NCBI GenBank assembly: GCA_027575805.1
Contig: JANBPU010000260.1
Location: forward strand, 1-22,391
Direction of reading: 5' to 3'
Source of the DNA: Mycoemilia scoparia
Taxonomy: Eukaryota > Kickxellomycota > Kickxellomycetes > Kickxellales > Kickxellaceae
DNA length: 22,391 bases
Of this stretch, positions 1 through 9,566 are shown one piece after another. Position numbers and translations under genes: made by a program. Within the stretch, counting starts at the first letter, position 1; each line of letters begins with the position of its first letter. A model generated the notes under the pieces. That model had not been told where the DNA came from. It searched no databases and saw only the letters and a program-made list of their open reading frames with translations.

Positions 1-263
1 TAAAAATGTTATTTATTAAATTGTTTTGTAATGATCTAATATTGTACAATAGCTTTTACTATTGGGATAAGTATTTTATAGTACCTTTTAATTATATTAT
101 TTCTATAAAATCTCAATACTGTGACAAGTCTAAGTCCACACCCTTTGACTATCATACTAAAAGGCTATTCTGAAGCCAACATTGGCTTTAGAGTGTGGAT
201 ATTATAGATAAAGTATGTGAAGGGAACCCATAAACCTTCACAAATACTATGTCCTAGACTTAG

Positions 264-947
264 TATTCTACGTCTCAGACTTTGAATTTTGCGGTAGTGT
301 TACTTGTCCAGCTTAGAGCTTTGTTTGATGATTATCAACAAAATGTGTCTCTTCTTTTGACTAAGATGTATGGTGATTCTATTGATAGGTCCAACATTGC
401 TAAATTCAGGATAACTCTTGATGCAAAATATGAATATATTTTATATCTTCTTGAGGGTATTGCAAAATGCAATTCAGAGCTTCAGTATAAAAGTCTCAAA
501 AGGGAATCTGATGCTTATCTTGAAGTTTTTGGTGATGTTATTGAAAACATTACCAAAATCATGCCTCAAGATCTACAAGTGGATGATAGCAGATGTATGT
601 ACTATGACAACAGCAACAATAACAATGGAAATAGCATAGTTGTTGTTGATGATCAAGCTGAGGGCAAAGAGAAAATCCTGACATTTATCAGGGAACATCT
701 GTTTGAAAGAGCCAATTCAGTCATAAAACTTTATATGAGTGTTGAAGGAAATGATAAGCAGGCCTTGTACAATGAACTCAATGCTTGTCATGGAGCATCA
801 ACTGTTGGAACAGGTGAACCTGCTGATGGCTTTACCATGCCTCAAGGAAAAGTTACCAGAAACAGCAGTCCTGGGTTGATTGAGAAATTCTTTAATAATT
901 TCATTCAGGGTATTGAAGATAATAAAGAATTGGAAAAATGGTGGTAG
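264..947 (+). CDS. Unrecognised protein, 3' portion; 5' exons unresolved
   Basis: This open frame runs from just after an in-frame stop (261-263) to TAG at 945-947. I recognise no family. The protein looks largely helical, with charged and leucine-rich segments in its first 100 residues. An asparagine-rich linker (NSNNNNGNS) follows, then an acidic stretch and a second helical part, and it ends in EKWW. There is no signal peptide or membrane segment. The first ATG in frame is at 366, but the sequence before it (LRALFDDYQQN) already looks coding. The true start is therefore probably in upstream exons. Acceptor candidates are the AGs at 277-278 and 310-311. A GTATGT donor at 213 in frame with the 278 acceptor would give a 66-nt intron and a tiny upstream exon (192-212), which is speculative. 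A polyadenylation-like AATAAA lies at 1040-1045. The gene may begin outside the window. Confidence 0.6.
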   Translation, partial: YSTSQTLNFAVVLLVQLRALFDDYQQNVSLLLTKMYGDSIDRSNIAKFRITLDAKYEYILYLLEGIAKCNSELQYKSLKRESDAYLEVFGDVIENITKIMPQDLQVDDSRCMYYDNSNNNNGNSIVVVDDQAEGKEKILTFIREHLFERANSVIKLYMSVEGNDKQALYNELNACHGASTVGTGEPADGFTMPQGKVTRNSSPGLIEKFFNNFIQGIEDNKELEKWW

Positions 948-1039
948 TTTGTCACTTTGCTGGAGTATATTCCCTTTATTGGAGAGTATATAATTGTTGT
1001 GGTTTACTAGTATTTTTTACTTTATGGTCTATGTTTGGT

Positions 1040-1045
1040 AATAAA
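1040..1045 (+). terminator. Polyadenylation signal of the first gene
   Basis: AATAAA lies 93 nt after the stop at 947, in AT-rich sequence. This is a normal distance for a fungal 3' UTR. The evidence is motif and position only. Confidence 0.4.
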
Positions 1046-1453
1046 GTATGAAAGACATTCTCTTGGCTTTTTTTGGTGCCCTTAAGTGTACACTCTAATT
1101 GACAGGTTCTTTATAAAAAGGAAACAATCCTGTATGCTAACACATTCCTGAAAGTTTGGCCCATAAGTCATACATTTTGGGGGAGCATTGGCAAGGCCAT
1201 TCTAGTACACTTTTTTGTGGAGACACTGCCAGTTAGTATTATCATGATATTCTTGGATTTCAAGCATTATTATTATAGATACTTTTAATTTTATCATAAA
1301 ATCATTGTATTTGTATTTTACTATTACTACGACTCTTAGTTAGAACAAGAACCCTCAAATACAGTCACAGCCATGGTGATGGCCAAAATACTTTTTATAG
1401 CATTTGTGTTGGTACAGCAAAATAACTAATAATCCAACAAGTAACCAGATCAG

Positions 1454-1483
1454 ATTAGATTATTGAATATTCGATAATCCAAT
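1454..1483. repeat. 30-bp near-perfect palindrome
   Basis: The outer arms ATTAGATTAT and ATAATCCAAT surround a TGAATATTCG centre. Thirteen of 15 symmetric base pairs match. The exceptions are one A/C pair and one T/G pair. It lies about 450 bp upstream of AIP1. A further ATAATCCAA occurs about 45 bp upstream, so TAATCC/GGATTA half-sites cluster here. Confidence 0.6.
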
Positions 1484-1936
1484 ACACTTTATTTACAAAA
1501 TACACTACACTATCATTGGCAAGTTTGCCATTGGTGGTGGCTATGACGATGACGAAGGTAAAAAGAGGAACTAAATCTCATGCGCATAATATTCATTAAA
1601 GAGAGAATATCCTATTGCTTAAAAGGTGTATTTCTAGTAATAAGATAGGTATAGTTTCTCTTTTATAATTTGTGAGGTTTTCTCTATCTTTGTATAGTTG
1701 AATTTGTAGCTACACCCCTACCCTAATATTTAAAGACAACAACATTCATATCCATATTGGAATAATACATATATAAGACATTTATTATTAATACCCATAA
1801 CTTGGTATAGCTTATCTATTTTAGCAGTATTCTAGTTAGTATTAGTAAAAATAGTCTATAATGAATATGTTAACTACCTATATATTTATTTCACATATAC
1901 TGCTTTTATCTATTTTTTAGCTAACTAACGATAACC

Positions 1937-4188
1937 ATGTCTTTTAAACAAAGTAAGTCATCAAGACAGCATAGCATTATATGAAAATGGCAAAACCAGT
2001 ATAATACAATATATGATCTTTTTGTATTATAGCTTCGTATTTGCCACCACTTCCCACTACTGAAAGAGGATACCCGACTCGTTTAACTTACAGTAATTCA
2101 AGGGATGGGGATTACATTGCCTATCCTAATGGAAAAAACATTATAGTCATGAATCTGAAGGCAAGTATTTTGAATTTACTTATGGAGTTATAGTATGTCT
2201 CCTACAACCTATCATGATCATCATAATACTATTGTACTAACCAGTGAATGTGCGTGTGTTTATAATAGGATGATTCTGATTCTTATGAGTATACTGGACA
2301 TACAGTACAAACTACAGTTGCTAGAATATCACCATCGGGATTCTATGGTGCATCAGGTGGTAAGTTGTGTACTTGTAGATATGCTTAATGTATGCAGTCC
2401 CAAGGGCTTGGCAAAACTATCATTACATTTAGAAAGAACTAGAAAATGTTGTGAGGGGGATTAGGTTCAATTCAATATATAATACTGAATGATTGAAATA
2501 ATTTCTATACATTTATAGACAAGCATGGGAATATACATATCTGGGATACCCAAGGCGAGGAGCACAAACAAATCTACAAGTACAAATTCTTGGCTGGAGC
2601 AGTCAAAGATTTGGATTGGGACTCTGACAGCAAGCGAATTGTTGTAGTTGGCGAGGGAACATCAGGAAATGCCCATGTATTTATGTTTGATTCTGGAAAC
2701 AGTGTTGGAAGTATATTGGGGCATTCCAAGACAATCAATGCCTGTTCGTTCCGTAAATCACGACCATTCCGTATTGTCACTGGGGGTGAAGACTACCAAA
2801 CTATCATACATGAAGGACCTCCTTTCAAAATTGGTACAGACATGACTTTACATCAGAGCTTTGTTAATGATGTAAGATATTCTCCAAGTGGGGATCAGTT
2901 TGTCACGGTTGGCGCTGATAAGGTTATTATATTGTATGAAGGAAAGACTGGAGAAAAGATCCGTCAAATTGGTAATGGTGATGATGTACTACATACTGGA
3001 GCTATTAATGGTGTTGCTTGGAGTCCTGATGGTAAGCAGGTCGCTACTGCATCATCTGATCAAACTGTCAAGGTTTGGGATACTGAATCTGGAAAACTTG
3101 TTCGTAACATCAATTGTTATGGAAGCTCCAGGGATATAAAACATCATCAAGTCGGGATCGTCTGGACGAATAGTAACGATATTGTCAGTCTTTCGTTGTC
3201 TGGTGCTATCAATATTATTGGAAAGGACGCAGATTCTCCTACAAAGATACTTGGTGGTATACAGAAGGGCATAGTTGCATCAGTCCATGATCGTGAGCGC
3301 AAAGTATTGTACACTGCTTCTTATGATGGCAGAATCAGGGCATGGGACTTTGGAAATGGCATCAGCGCTGCTAAACCATCTTCCATTGGTGATGATACAT
3401 ACACAACTGGTATCACATCTGTCACAAAGGCACCAGAAGGCTTCTCTCGCAGCCAGATCTTGTTTGGTGCTTTTGATGACAAGGTGCACTTTGTTGATGT
3501 ACCTATTACAGATCCATCGTCGGCTAGCTTTACTAGTAATCAAGTTGGTGTTGAGGGTACACCATCATCTTTGGCAGTCATCCCTGGTCCAAATACTGGC
3601 GGGGACGAATTCCACACCTTGGCAAGACTTCAAAACTCAAAGGCGGTTATCATTTCTGATAAGGGCACAACGGTTATTGAGCAAGATAATGTCACTGCCA
3701 TTGGAAGCACCATCGCTAGCCCTGAAGCATCACCAGCAATTATTGCTATTGGCTTTGAAGATGGAGCGGTGAAGTTATATACAGTTGATGGAGATGGAAG
3801 CGCGACCCCAACTGGAATTTCAGTTACTCCTGGCCAGCGTGCCATTTCAGCCCTGTCATTTACGCCTAACAGAGAGTACCTGGCTGTTGGCGATGCAAGT
3901 GGCAAGATTTTCTTGGTCAAAACATCTGATGGCGATATTGTAACTTCACGCTGGGTCTTCCACTCTGCCAGAGTCCAATCACTCAATTGGTCACCCGACG
4001 GAGTTCACTTAGCTTCATCATCCCTGGACTGCCACGTTGCTATCTGGGATCGCCAAAACTTTGGAAAATCCATTAGAATTCGTCATGCACACACCGAAGG
4101 CGTTGGCTATGTCGATTTCCTCAATGAAAATGAGATCATCAGTGTTGGTCAGGATTCAGGTATAAAAGCATGGCACGTGACATTTTAA
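1937..4188 (+). CDS. AIP1: Actin-interacting protein 1 (WDR1/Aip1), WD40 protein
   Basis: Aip1 works with cofilin to disassemble actin filaments, in the cytoplasm at the actin cortex. The gene model is four exons: 1937-1952, 2033-2160, 2269-2359 and 2519-4188, giving 634 residues against about 610 in the family. The start is the ATG at 1937. The first exons spell a typical Aip1 opening (LPPLPTTERGYPTRLTY), and exon 3 carries the family pattern QTTVARISPSGFYGASGD. WD repeats follow throughout, with visible WD endings IHIWDTQ, VKVWDTESG, IRAWDFGNG, VAIWDRQN and IKAWHV. This fits the two seven-bladed propellers of Aip1. Intron 1 (80 nt) and intron 3 (159 nt) have GTAAGT donors, while intron 2 (108 nt) has a GC donor. 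AIP1 is convergent with the KH-protein gene, and the 530-bp gap between them holds a MITE-like element. Confidence 0.95.
2161..2268 (+). other. GC-AG intron in AIP1
   Basis: The exon ends CTGAAG and the intron begins GCAAGT, matching the strong AAG|GCAAGT consensus of GC-AG introns. The intron ends TTATAATAG. Phase 0 joins NLK to DDSDSYEYTGH, restoring an Aip1-like reading. The nearest GT, at 2165, would shift frame and give a stop codon right after the junction. Confidence 0.8.
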
Positions 4189-4718
4189 AGGAAGCAACCA
4201 GAATCCGAATGTATGTCTGTGATTTTTAGTAGTTAGTTTGGTGTGTATTTGTGAACTTTTATTTTTAAATAGAAAATGGGTGACTATCTTTGAAGGGTGA
4301 CCATTTGCTAATAGACTGTGATCACCCATTTGGCCGTGATTGCCCCTATCAACATGCACCCTTCGAAAATTATGATCCATATCTTTACAACAGTATGTGT
4401 TGAATGGTGTGCTCAGTTGTAAACAATTTACATGTATACAGTGACAGAGATTGGTTGCTCATTTATGCGTGAAAGAGTACCAAATAAACATGTAGGGATG
4501 CTTGTATTTGACATAAATTTGAATAAATTTGAATTGGGTTGGGTAAGAGGGCTGATTTTGAACAAAATTTTGTATGTATATAAATAAAAATTCAGATATG
4601 ATAAACAGAAACATATATAGTAGATTGTTGAGTTTGTCTGTGCACATAAGCATGCCGCAAAGCAGGAAGGGCCACTGCTATAAGATAATGAAAAGCAAAA
4701 AGTGGATTGTGGACAAAA
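4189..4718. other. Convergent intergenic region with 3' UTRs
   Basis: This AT-rich stretch separates the AIP1 stop from the stop of the KH-protein gene. It contains a MITE-like element at 4276-4380 and several AATAAA motifs on the plus strand between about 4480 and 4590, which could end AIP1 transcripts. I see no gene. Confidence 0.6.
4276..4380. mobile_element. MITE-like repeat, copy A
   Basis: This segment of about 105 bp begins ATGGGTGACTATCTTTGAAG. Its end, read in reverse complement, starts ATGGATCATAATTTTCGAAG, so the ends are imperfect inverted repeats. The interior shares TGATTGCCCCTAT and a CACCCATTT block with copy C. There is no coding capacity. Target-site duplication is ambiguous. 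Confidence 0.6.
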
Positions 4719-7700
4719 TTAAGCGCGGTTTTCAATGGCATCCTCAATCATGTCAACGGCTCTTTGGATATCTTCCTTATCACCAGTAATTACAACCCAC
4801 TCACGATCCTCAGGAGCACAATCTGACTTGGGAACATTGATCTCGCAGTCGGTCTGTTCACGAATGTGGCTGATGGTAGACCCGCGGGGCCCGATGATAT
4901 AGCGGTGAAGACGGGATGAGACGTTGATTCTCTCGGTGTGGGCGTTTGTGATCTTATCAATGGCTTTCTTGATCTGTTCAAGGGCCTTTGGGATATTTTC
5001 CTTGTCGCCACGAAGGATCCAAAGTACTGGAGTCTTGTTGACACTATCAGGCTTCTGTGGAGCATCAACAGTAACATCGCACTCGGTACGAATTTTCTTC
5101 CAGAGGATAGAAGAGCGACCGCCAATACGACGGTGAACATCAAATGGAACTGTGACTGCCTTTTGGTCCTTGACAAGAACAAGCATGGCGTTCTTGGCCG
5201 ACTCGCAGTTTTCAGGGAAACCAGTGATAGTGACAGAGGTAGGATCGCTGGATTGAGACTCTGCGCCACCAAGCTTAGCACTGTGCTCACGAGAGCTGGA
5301 CGTAAAGTGGATCTCAACAGAGTGGGCCTTTTGAAGGTTCTGGAGATTCTGTCCGCCACGGCCGATTATGTAGCGATGCTGGTCAACAGGGACATTTATG
5401 GTAACGGTAATCATGCGTTCACGCTCAGCAACTAATGCTTCAATCTTGGCTTGTAGCTTCTTGACAACATTGCGATCACCACGAATAGAAACAATATCGG
5501 CTTCGGGTCCAGTGGTCACACCTTGACGGGGGAATTGGACGCGGCATGCCTTCTCACCGATTGCCTTGTCAGCATCGCCACCGCACTCCTTGATAAGATC
5601 ACGGATGCGGGCACCACTGGTTCCAATCAGATAACGGTGATGTTTGGATGGGATGTTGAGCTTGACATCCATTTGCAAGGCCTGCTCCTTAACAATGGCT
5701 TGAACTTGCTTTTTGGCTTCTCTAACGGCGTCCTTTGTACCAGTGAGCTTAACTGGAACCTCCTCGTTACTGGCAGCCTCGTATTCGCCATCATCATCCG
5801 CACCAGCAGATGGAGTGTGATTTCCGATATCAATGCGTGCTCCAGTGCTGTCCTTGATTTCATTAACACGAGAACCAGCACGTCCAAGAATGTGGCGAAG
5901 GAAGCGGCCAGGAACTTGGATAGTCTCGGTATAGGCATGCTCCTTTTCATAGTCAGCAAGATCGAGGAGTTCCTTCTTGGCGCTCTCAACACCCTTGCGA
6001 CCACCACGAATACGGATCTCATTGGGACGAAGCTTATCACTGGAAACTCCTATACCAGGGCCGTATTCGTCATCAGAATCGTTGGGGGTCTCATTAGAAT
6101 GTGAGTGGGGGAAGCGAATAAAGACAACGTATTTCTCTTCCAAGCGACGGACAAATCGACCTTTTGGACCAACAAGGGCTGGGTGGAGTGCAGAGTCGAT
6201 GTTGATGATTTCAGTGACTTGATCTTCGAGGTGCTCGATGAGTTCGCGTAGGTCAGCCTTGGCTTTCTCAACTTCCTTGCGAATGCCCTGAATTTGAATC
6301 TTGGCCATACCTGGGCGAGATGTAAATCCACTGTTGCCTTCAACAACATCAATACGGATATCCTTATCGCCGCGAATACGGTTCAAGTTGGCATAGCCCT
6401 TTCCGATGACTCGAGAAAGCATGTTTGAGGGAACCTGGACTTCTTCGATGAATGAGTGAAGGTCAGAGTACTCCTTGAGTTTCTTGTATCTCTTTGTGAG
6501 TTCGGCAGCGACACGTTCAACTACACCGCTACGTCCTTTAACAGCGACTTCATTTTCTGTGAGGGGCTTTGGCGGTGGTACCTTTGCCTCAGCATTCTTC
6601 TTCTTGTTCTTCTTCTTCTTAGACTTGGAGGAAGAAGTAGAATCCTGTGGGAATCCGTCACTACCAGTGGTCATGGGAGTAGATGCACGTGATGGCTGGC
6701 CAGATCCAGGGGCTGATCCAGTTGGCTGGCTCAAGGAACCAAATTCTATAACTACAGTTTGGCCTTCTTCTACCTTGGCAGCCTTACGGATATCTTTAAT
6801 GTTATTTCCCTTTTGTCCAAGGAGAGTAAGGTGATAGATCGATGGGATCTCCAAAATAGTCGCTGTATAATCAGTAGCACCCAAAGATGTGGTGCGGACT
6901 TCAGATATGGTTGAACGAATGAGCTCACGGACAGCCTCTTCTTTCTCTGAAGAATCCCTGATCTTTTCGATGTTAGGATTGAATCCTTCATATACGATTA
7001 GGATCTCAGATGAGGGCAAGTTGATGGCATTGGTAGAAGCAGTAGGTGGAAATACAAGGTCAATGCTCTTAGTGTCACGCATGCGTGCGAGGTTAGTGTC
7101 CTTAGGACCCTTGACAACTTCGTGAAGGTGTGGTTCAATTTGAACCATGTTAAAGTGATAGGGTGGAAGATCATGGAAGAATCTAGAGAGGGACTGAACG
7201 GCAGCTCTAACATTGTCAGCAGACTTTCCGATAACCTCGACCTGAACCTCGCGGGGCTCCTTTGCCTTAATAAGGGTAGCAAAGCTGGGGACAGAAACCT
7301 CGACCTCGAATTCTTTCTCTGCACGAAGGTGCTTTTGTCTGTACAAGAGGTAACGAAGAGCACGCTGGGCGTAGAGCACTGGTCTCTCCGTTCTATGGAA
7401 TTGGGTTGGATCAATAATATCAATAGATGACGAGTTTGCCCTTTCCATAACCAAACCAATGGCTTTGAGAACAGCTTGTTCTGGGCCATATATAGTTATA
7501 GTATTGGATGAAGAGCTGGCTGGTGGGATGTCAACAACGCAGCCAGTTGTGTCCATGATGTTATTGACAATAGAGTTCTTTGGACCAGTGATGAAACGGT
7601 GCTGCTGATGAGGAATGGTAAGAGGAACTGAACTAAGGTCGCTCTTTAATTTTTCACTGAGAGCCTTGAGTTTCTGAATCAAAGCCTCGACGGACTTTGA

Positions 7701-8900
7701 GTTGCCAACAATAGAAATAGCATCCTTGGTGCTGGTAGGCAGTCTGGAGTTTTCTGGGGCAGAAGAGATTGGGCGGTTGGGAACAACAATGGAGATGTCT
7801 TCAAATTCCTTCTTCCAGGCTTTGAGGTTCTTTCCGTTAACACCGGCAATCAAAGGATAAAAGTTCATTGGGACCTGGGTGACACGGATGGCCTTCTTGG
7901 ATGTCTTTTGCTCAGCAATGTTCAAGATCTCGGCCTTGGCTAGGGATACTCCCTGAGTTTCACCATAGATGGTGACATCAGTGATAAGTTCTGCAGCCTC
8001 GGCGTTGTCACTCATCTTGGGAAGAGTAATCTTGGTGCCAGTGCGGTTTTGAATTGTTTGAAGAGTCTTGCCCTTGGTGCCGACAATGAAGGACCTTGCC
8101 TCGGCAGGAACCTGGACAACTGCAGTGATCTTGGGGCTGAGATTAGAGATGATCTCGCGCCTGGCTTGAGCAATGTTGTCCTTGGGACCAGTGACAAGGA
8201 ATGTGATGGTCTGGAGCTGAACGGCACGGGAAACCTCAATCTTGGTTCCAGTCCTCTTCATAATCTGGTTGACTGCCTCAGAGATGCTGGTCGAGTTGTC
8301 GTCCTGGGCAGAATTACCAGGTCCGGACTGAGCAAGAGGAAGATCAATTACTTCGCGAGAAACCTCAACTTTGCCTTTTCCGGCAAGCATAGCAGAGCCA
8401 GGAAGCTTCTTTGTGTTGTCATTGGAGCGCATCTGACCCCATTTGGAAGCAGGGGTCTGACGAACAGGGTTAGCCGCACCAAGAGATGGGAATGCCTCCT
8501 CTGACTTGATGTCAGAAACAAAGTGCTTCTTGTTATTCTTGGGAGCACTTTTTCCAGAAGGACCAGCGACTGCTTGCTTGTCTTCACCTTGCTGCTGCTG
8601 TTGTTGCTGTTGCTGTTGTTGCTCAACCTGTTTCTGCTCATAGCCTAGACCAAGAGCTTCAATCACACCTGCTTGAAGCAAAGAACTATCAAGATCACCA
8701 AGTTGAAGCTGACCAAACTGATCAGTTGCCAAAGAAATGTTACCGGTGCCATGTCCACTAAAACCGCTGAAGTCTTGAGCTGAAGTTGTCAATTGTTTCT
8801 GCTGACTAAAGTCGATTTGGTTACCGTCATCATTGCCAGCATCATTGACATTTTGAGTAGAAGGAATGCTGGAATCTTGCCAAGAGTACTCAGGAATCAT
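4719..8900 (-). CDS. SCP160: Multi-KH-domain RNA-binding protein (Scp160/vigilin)
   Basis: Vigilin/Scp160 proteins bind mRNA on polysomes and at the ER, and affect translation and ploidy. This 1393-residue protein is encoded without introns. I start it at the ATG at 8900 (CACC before ATG; MIPEYSWQDSS). The frame is open further upstream but without an ATG. KH-type loops follow in order at about residues 275 (GTKG), 354 (GVNG), 440 (GPKN), 598 (GPKD), 696 (GQKG), 833 (GKGY), 912 (GPKG), 1006 (GRAG), 1093 (GTSG), 1181 (GRGG), 1262 (GRSS) and 1340 (GPRG). A further KH-like segment precedes the first. Loops without the canonical GXXG (GPKN, GPKD, GKGY, GRSS) probably bind RNA weakly, as in Scp160. 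There is a polyglutamine tract near residue 95 and a lysine-rich insert (SKSKKKKNKKKN) near 760. An acidic Asp/Ser loop lies inside a KH domain near 930. Confidence 0.93.
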   Translation of the reverse strand: MIPEYSWQDSSIPSTQNVNDAGNDDGNQIDFSQQKQLTTSAQDFSGFSGHGTGNISLATDQFGQLQLGDLDSSLLQAGVIEALGLGYEQKQVEQQQQQQQQQQQGEDKQAVAGPSGKSAPKNNKKHFVSDIKSEEAFPSLGAANPVRQTPASKWGQMRSNDNTKKLPGSAMLAGKGKVEVSREVIDLPLAQSGPGNSAQDDNSTSISEAVNQIMKRTGTKIEVSRAVQLQTITFLVTGPKDNIAQARREIISNLSPKITAVVQVPAEARSFIVGTKGKTLQTIQNRTGTKITLPKMSDNAEAAELITDVTIYGETQGVSLAKAEILNIAEQKTSKKAIRVTQVPMNFYPLIAGVNGKNLKAWKKEFEDISIVVPNRPISSAPENSRLPTSTKDAISIVGNSKSVEALIQKLKALSEKLKSDLSSVPLTIPHQQHRFITGPKNSIVNNIMDTTGCVVDIPPASSSSNTITIYGPEQAVLKAIGLVMERANSSSIDIIDPTQFHRTERPVLYAQRALRYLLYRQKHLRAEKEFEVEVSVPSFATLIKAKEPREVQVEVIGKSADNVRAAVQSLSRFFHDLPPYHFNMVQIEPHLHEVVKGPKDTNLARMRDTKSIDLVFPPTASTNAINLPSSEILIVYEGFNPNIEKIRDSSEKEEAVRELIRSTISEVRTTSLGATDYTATILEIPSIYHLTLLGQKGNNIKDIRKAAKVEEGQTVVIEFGSLSQPTGSAPGSGQPSRASTPMTTGSDGFPQDSTSSSKSKKKKNKKKNAEAKVPPPKPLTENEVAVKGRSGVVERVAAELTKRYKKLKEYSDLHSFIEEVQVPSNMLSRVIGKGYANLNRIRGDKDIRIDVVEGNSGFTSRPGMAKIQIQGIRKEVEKAKADLRELIEHLEDQVTEIINIDSALHPALVGPKGRFVRRLEEKYVVFIRFPHSHSNETPNDSDDEYGPGIGVSSDKLRPNEIRIRGGRKGVESAKKELLDLADYEKEHAYTETIQVPGRFLRHILGRAGSRVNEIKDSTGARIDIGNHTPSAGADDDGEYEAASNEEVPVKLTGTKDAVREAKKQVQAIVKEQALQMDVKLNIPSKHHRYLIGTSGARIRDLIKECGGDADKAIGEKACRVQFPRQGVTTGPEADIVSIRGDRNVVKKLQAKIEALVAERERMITVTINVPVDQHRYIIGRGGQNLQNLQKAHSVEIHFTSSSREHSAKLGGAESQSSDPTSVTITGFPENCESAKNAMLVLVKDQKAVTVPFDVHRRIGGRSSILWKKIRTECDVTVDAPQKPDSVNKTPVLWILRGDKENIPKALEQIKKAIDKITNAHTERINVSSRLHRYIIGPRGSTISHIREQTDCEINVPKSDCAPEDREWVVITGDKEDIQRAVDMIEDAIENRA
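8590..8624 (-). repeat. CAG/CAA polyglutamine tract in the KH-protein gene
   Basis: This tract codes for about 11 consecutive glutamines near the N terminus, ahead of the KH array. CAG and CAA codons are mixed, which usually stabilises such tracts against slippage. Confidence 0.85.
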
Positions 8901-9566
8901 GGTGAGACAACAAAAGATGAGATCGCTAGATTTGACACAGAAATGGGAAGGGGAGGAGAAGTTAAAATAGTACTGTATGAACAGCAATCGCTAATACCGA
9001 CACGCTAAAAACCGAAAATCGTAATGCTTGAAACTTTAGAAGCAAGCAAGGTAGGGGATGGCCCATCTTTAAACTGGCACCTCATCCATGAAGTACTAGG
9101 GGCCCAAATAGGCAGGTTGTTTTGCTTCAAATTCCATCAATCAAACATACATGTCGTCCTGGCATTGGTCGCAGCCCATGAACGTTTATTGTCTAGTGGT
9201 ATAACCAGCCAATCAGGAACAATGCAGGTGTAGTCATTCAATTGGTATCATTTTCTCAAACATTTGGCAAGCTCTTTAACAAAAGGGAACAGACAGATAC
9301 CCTCATACATTTCTTACAAAATCAAATCATAGCCTACACATACATTTTATCTGGAGTCTCCACGATGATTGGCTAGTATTCAAGGGAATGTCCTAGTACC
9401 CTTTTAGATGAGACTACCATTTATAAACAAAAAAATAGCCGTGACCTCTCATTTTTATTCTGAATAAAAGTTTAAAATGTCTGCAACAAAATACCTTAGG
9501 ATCACTATGATACTGGCTGAGCACCTGAGCTTTAATATTATAAATAACAATTATATATATAACTGT
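8901..9566. other. Promoter of the KH-protein gene and 3' end of the aminotransferase gene
   Basis: Both flanking genes are on the minus strand. The left part should be 5' UTR and promoter of the SCP160 gene. The right part should be the 3' UTR of the aminotransferase, with TTTATT (minus-strand AATAAA) near 9453. Short plus-strand open frames here show no family signal. I see no further gene. Confidence 0.6.
9164..9216. promoter_or_regulatory. CCAAT boxes upstream of the KH-protein gene
   Basis: CCAATCAG at 9209-9216 matches the NF-Y/HAP core plus its preferred flank. A second site in the opposite orientation (ATTGG, 9164-9168) lies 41 bp away. They sit 260-320 bp upstream of the ATG at 8900, a sensible place for HAP-complex binding. 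The evidence is motif only. Confidence 0.4.

Larger units (their letters stand above)
948..1936. other. Intergenic region, about 1 kb, no supported gene
   Basis: This AT-rich stretch lies between two genes on the same strand. It holds the AATAAA at 1040 and a near-palindrome at 1454-1483. TGGCAA/TTGCCA arms flank a GT at about 1529-1542. A short open stretch near 1525-1573 contains KFAIGGGYDDDE-like codons but has no start, no clear splice sites and no homology I recognise. Part of the region must be the AIP1 promoter. Confidence 0.6.

Noticed and set aside
1374..1430. Short signal-like frame MVMAKILFIAFVLVQQNN.
   Set aside because: It ends after 18 codons with no plausible splice continuation.
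3275..3772. Alternative-frame open stretches inside AIP1.
   Set aside because: The WD40 frame explains the sequence fully, and the alternatives show no family signal.
5523..6104. Plus-strand open frames of 100-190 codons opposite the KH-protein gene.
   Set aside because: They are antisense shadows of a long, well-supported coding region and show no domain of their own.
8901..8987. Upstream 29-residue hydrophobic extension of the KH protein.
   Set aside because: It lacks an ATG and follows no family pattern. The ATG at 8900 has a good context.
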